DNA from: Sphagnum compactum
Lineage: Eukaryota; Bryophyta; Sphagnopsida; Sphagnales
Assembly: GCA_965153455.1 (NCBI GenBank)
Contig: OZ234497.1
Location: 5,890,001-5,954,000, forward strand
Length of the DNA stretch: 64,000 bases
Direction: 5' to 3'
This document shows positions 62,090-64,000 of the stretch, piece by piece (the stretch's first letter is position 1; each line of letters starts with the position of its first letter). The translations under genes and the position numbers were made by a program. The notes beneath the pieces were generated by a model. The model worked only from the letters and a program-made list of their open reading frames with translations, did no database searches and was not told the origin of the DNA.

Positions 62090-64000
62090 GCAGGGTATAG
62101 GAAGGGCAGGGCTAGAGGGGATTCCTTTGTTTGAAGGCATGGGAGTGAGGTGGTAGCCCAAGTTCCCTATGCCAGAAAACAAGGAATGCCTTCTGGCCCT
62201 GTGCTTCCCCTATGTAAAAATCTGACCTAATCAACACATGAATCTTATGGTTAATGAACAGATCTTATAGATGCATAAAATGCCTCCCATCTTGCATGAA
62301 AGTTCTATCCACGGAGGTATGTGCAAATACAAAGGAAAAAATAAGGTTAGGTTTTTAGGTAGACATAACATCTCTCCTCTTTTGAGGAATCCATCCAAAA
62401 ATGTAAGGTGCTTTCAAAATACATTAAAAATCTTATGGGAATGAGATAGTATTTACATGGTCATGTGTTAATGGGTTTTTCTATTCTCATTAAGGTTGTT
62501 AAACTTCTGAATTTTTCAACAACAACAGGTTCCTAAAACAGCATTAGGTACATACAACACTTTAATAATACTTTAACTAACTACAATCCTAAACTAACAT
62601 GTACACATATTGCTCAAAGCTTAAAGGAAATTGGCTGAAAGAAGAATTGATTCATGTTTCATAAATGAAGATTGAACACGTAATCCAAAATGAAATTCAA
62701 AAAGCTCTTCAACAAGTTTGTCCTCGTAGTTCTTATATTAAGTATTTCAAATACAATAGTCATTACTGACCATTATAAACAGTCATTAGTCAGGACCAAG
62801 ACTAATAATTTTTTTTAAAAATCCACCCTACCTAACTACTTGTTCAAGTACAAGTTCTACCAAATACAAGTTCTGCAATTCACCTATTAGTTAACCTATC
62901 AACCTATCTTCCTAAACCAATAACATTACCTATCAAGTTTAGTAATTGGTTAAATTAGTACTACAGGTTAAGTTAAGTAATAGGTTAAAACACATGTTAG
63001 GTTTAACAACTTGCTTACTTTATCAACCTCTTAAGGCAGCTGTTACCAAATCTAGGTAACATCATGACAAGGAGGTGATGAAGGCCCAAAGGTAAGAACT
63101 TGATGGTTCATTTATTTGGGTTACAATTCATGCTTAGTTCACTTTGATTGTAAAACCCAAAAGCCTAATGGGGGCACATGTGTGTTAAAATTTTAACTTA
63201 GGTGCATTAAAAAAAGATATTGAAAGTATTTTGTGAAGGGTTTTTTTTTTCTCACCTTATTATTATTTAATATGCACATATGCTTAAATTAAATCATAAT
63301 TTTTATTTGTATCAATTTTTTAATCTTATATTTATTTGAATTTTAAAATTTAATATTTGAAGTTGTGAAAAGTGATGAAGATGCAACTCAACATGGTAAG
63401 ATCATGTGATAAGATTACTATTTTTTTAACATACCACATGTACTTAACATTCTTCCAATTAGATAATTGGGAGGTGAGAACAAAATACTCATAAAAAATG
63501 TAAGTTTTTTCAAAATGATTAAAATGTTAATGGTGTGAAGAGGTCCTTCATTTCATGTTCCTCCACATTCATTTCACATTCCTTCACATTTGATTACTAA
63601 TTCATTTACGCGAAGAGTTCATTTACATTTTTACAAAAGGATGTTGGTTCAAAATAAGATATTTGTTTTCTAAAAATCATAAAATGCAAATTGGTCCCTT
63701 ATTAAAACCTTCAAAATATTATAAAATAATAAATTGAAAAAATAATTAAATATTTTTAAAATTTTATAACTAAATGTAGATATTCATCTAAAAATACCAT
63801 TTATATAAACAATCAAAATATATATTAATGTAACCATCTCAATTATAATTAGGTAGCAAAATAACACCCTTTGAATGTAATGGGTACCTTGAAAATACAA
63901 AGAATGAGTTTTAGTGTAAACTTAAATTTTAAATTGAGTTTAAGATGGTTTAAATATGTGGAAATGAAAATTTTAAAATAAGGTGAGAAAAATTAAAACT
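62090..64000. other. AT-rich non-coding DNA, nothing recognised
   Basis: Very AT-rich, with short A and T runs and no protein-like frame or clear repeat through the end of the window. Confidence 0.55.

Overview
This window is nuclear DNA from a land plant with a large, repeat-rich genome. The evidence is a four-exon class III peroxidase gene with the three-intron layout typical of plants, plant-type telomere heptamers (TTTAGGG), a Ty3/gypsy chromovirus, a plant-type GH3 beta-xylosidase fragment, and remnants of an R2R3-MYB and a prolyl oligopeptidase gene. I cannot name the species. The mix of hAT and pogo-like remnants made me think of a non-seed plant, but that is a guess. Most of the window is AT-rich, decayed, repeat-derived sequence, and only the peroxidase looks like an intact single-copy host gene.

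Layout. 1-3.7 kb: AT-rich DNA with a degenerate tandem repeat. 3.75-9.98 kb: a full-length chromovirus on the minus strand with a perfect 5-bp target duplication, nearly identical LTRs, a 155-bp tandem repeat in its leader, an intact gag, and a pol broken by three in-frame stops. 10.8-11.7 kb: a solo LTR of another family; a second solo LTR lies at 50.3-51.2 kb and a decayed inverted copy near 28.2-28.8 kb. 11.7-13.3 kb: a prolyl oligopeptidase pseudogene. 16.4-20.0 kb: two pieces of a hAT transposase on either side of an R2R3-MYB pseudogene. 20-36 kb: AT-rich DNA with dispersed repeats, including a pyrimidine-rich pseudo-coding repeat (23.2-23.9 kb), a long repeat shared with 58.6-60.6 kb, and four copies of a 350-440 bp repeat (30.0-32.7 kb).

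36.37-38.06 kb: the class III peroxidase, followed by a possible MITE. 39.9-48.1 kb: a compound region bracketed by inverted related sequences. It holds several interleaved tandem arrays sharing one short core in both orientations, an interstitial telomere-like tract, an unidentified exon-like cluster, and five spliceable in-frame exons of a GH3 beta-xylosidase/arabinofuranosidase lacking both ends. 51.6-54.4 kb: an unidentified broken reading frame next to a decayed pogo-like DDE transposase. 54.8-56.3 kb: a purine-rich tandem array. 56.3-64 kb: AT-rich DNA with dispersed repeats and no recognisable gene.

The genes do not form a pathway. Peroxidase and beta-xylosidase both act at plant cell walls, but the latter is only a fragment here and I see no functional link. 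The parts most worth follow-up are the compound satellite/telomere/gene-fragment block at 40-48 kb and the young but already broken chromovirus, whose damage fits C-to-T decay mostly at CHG sites.
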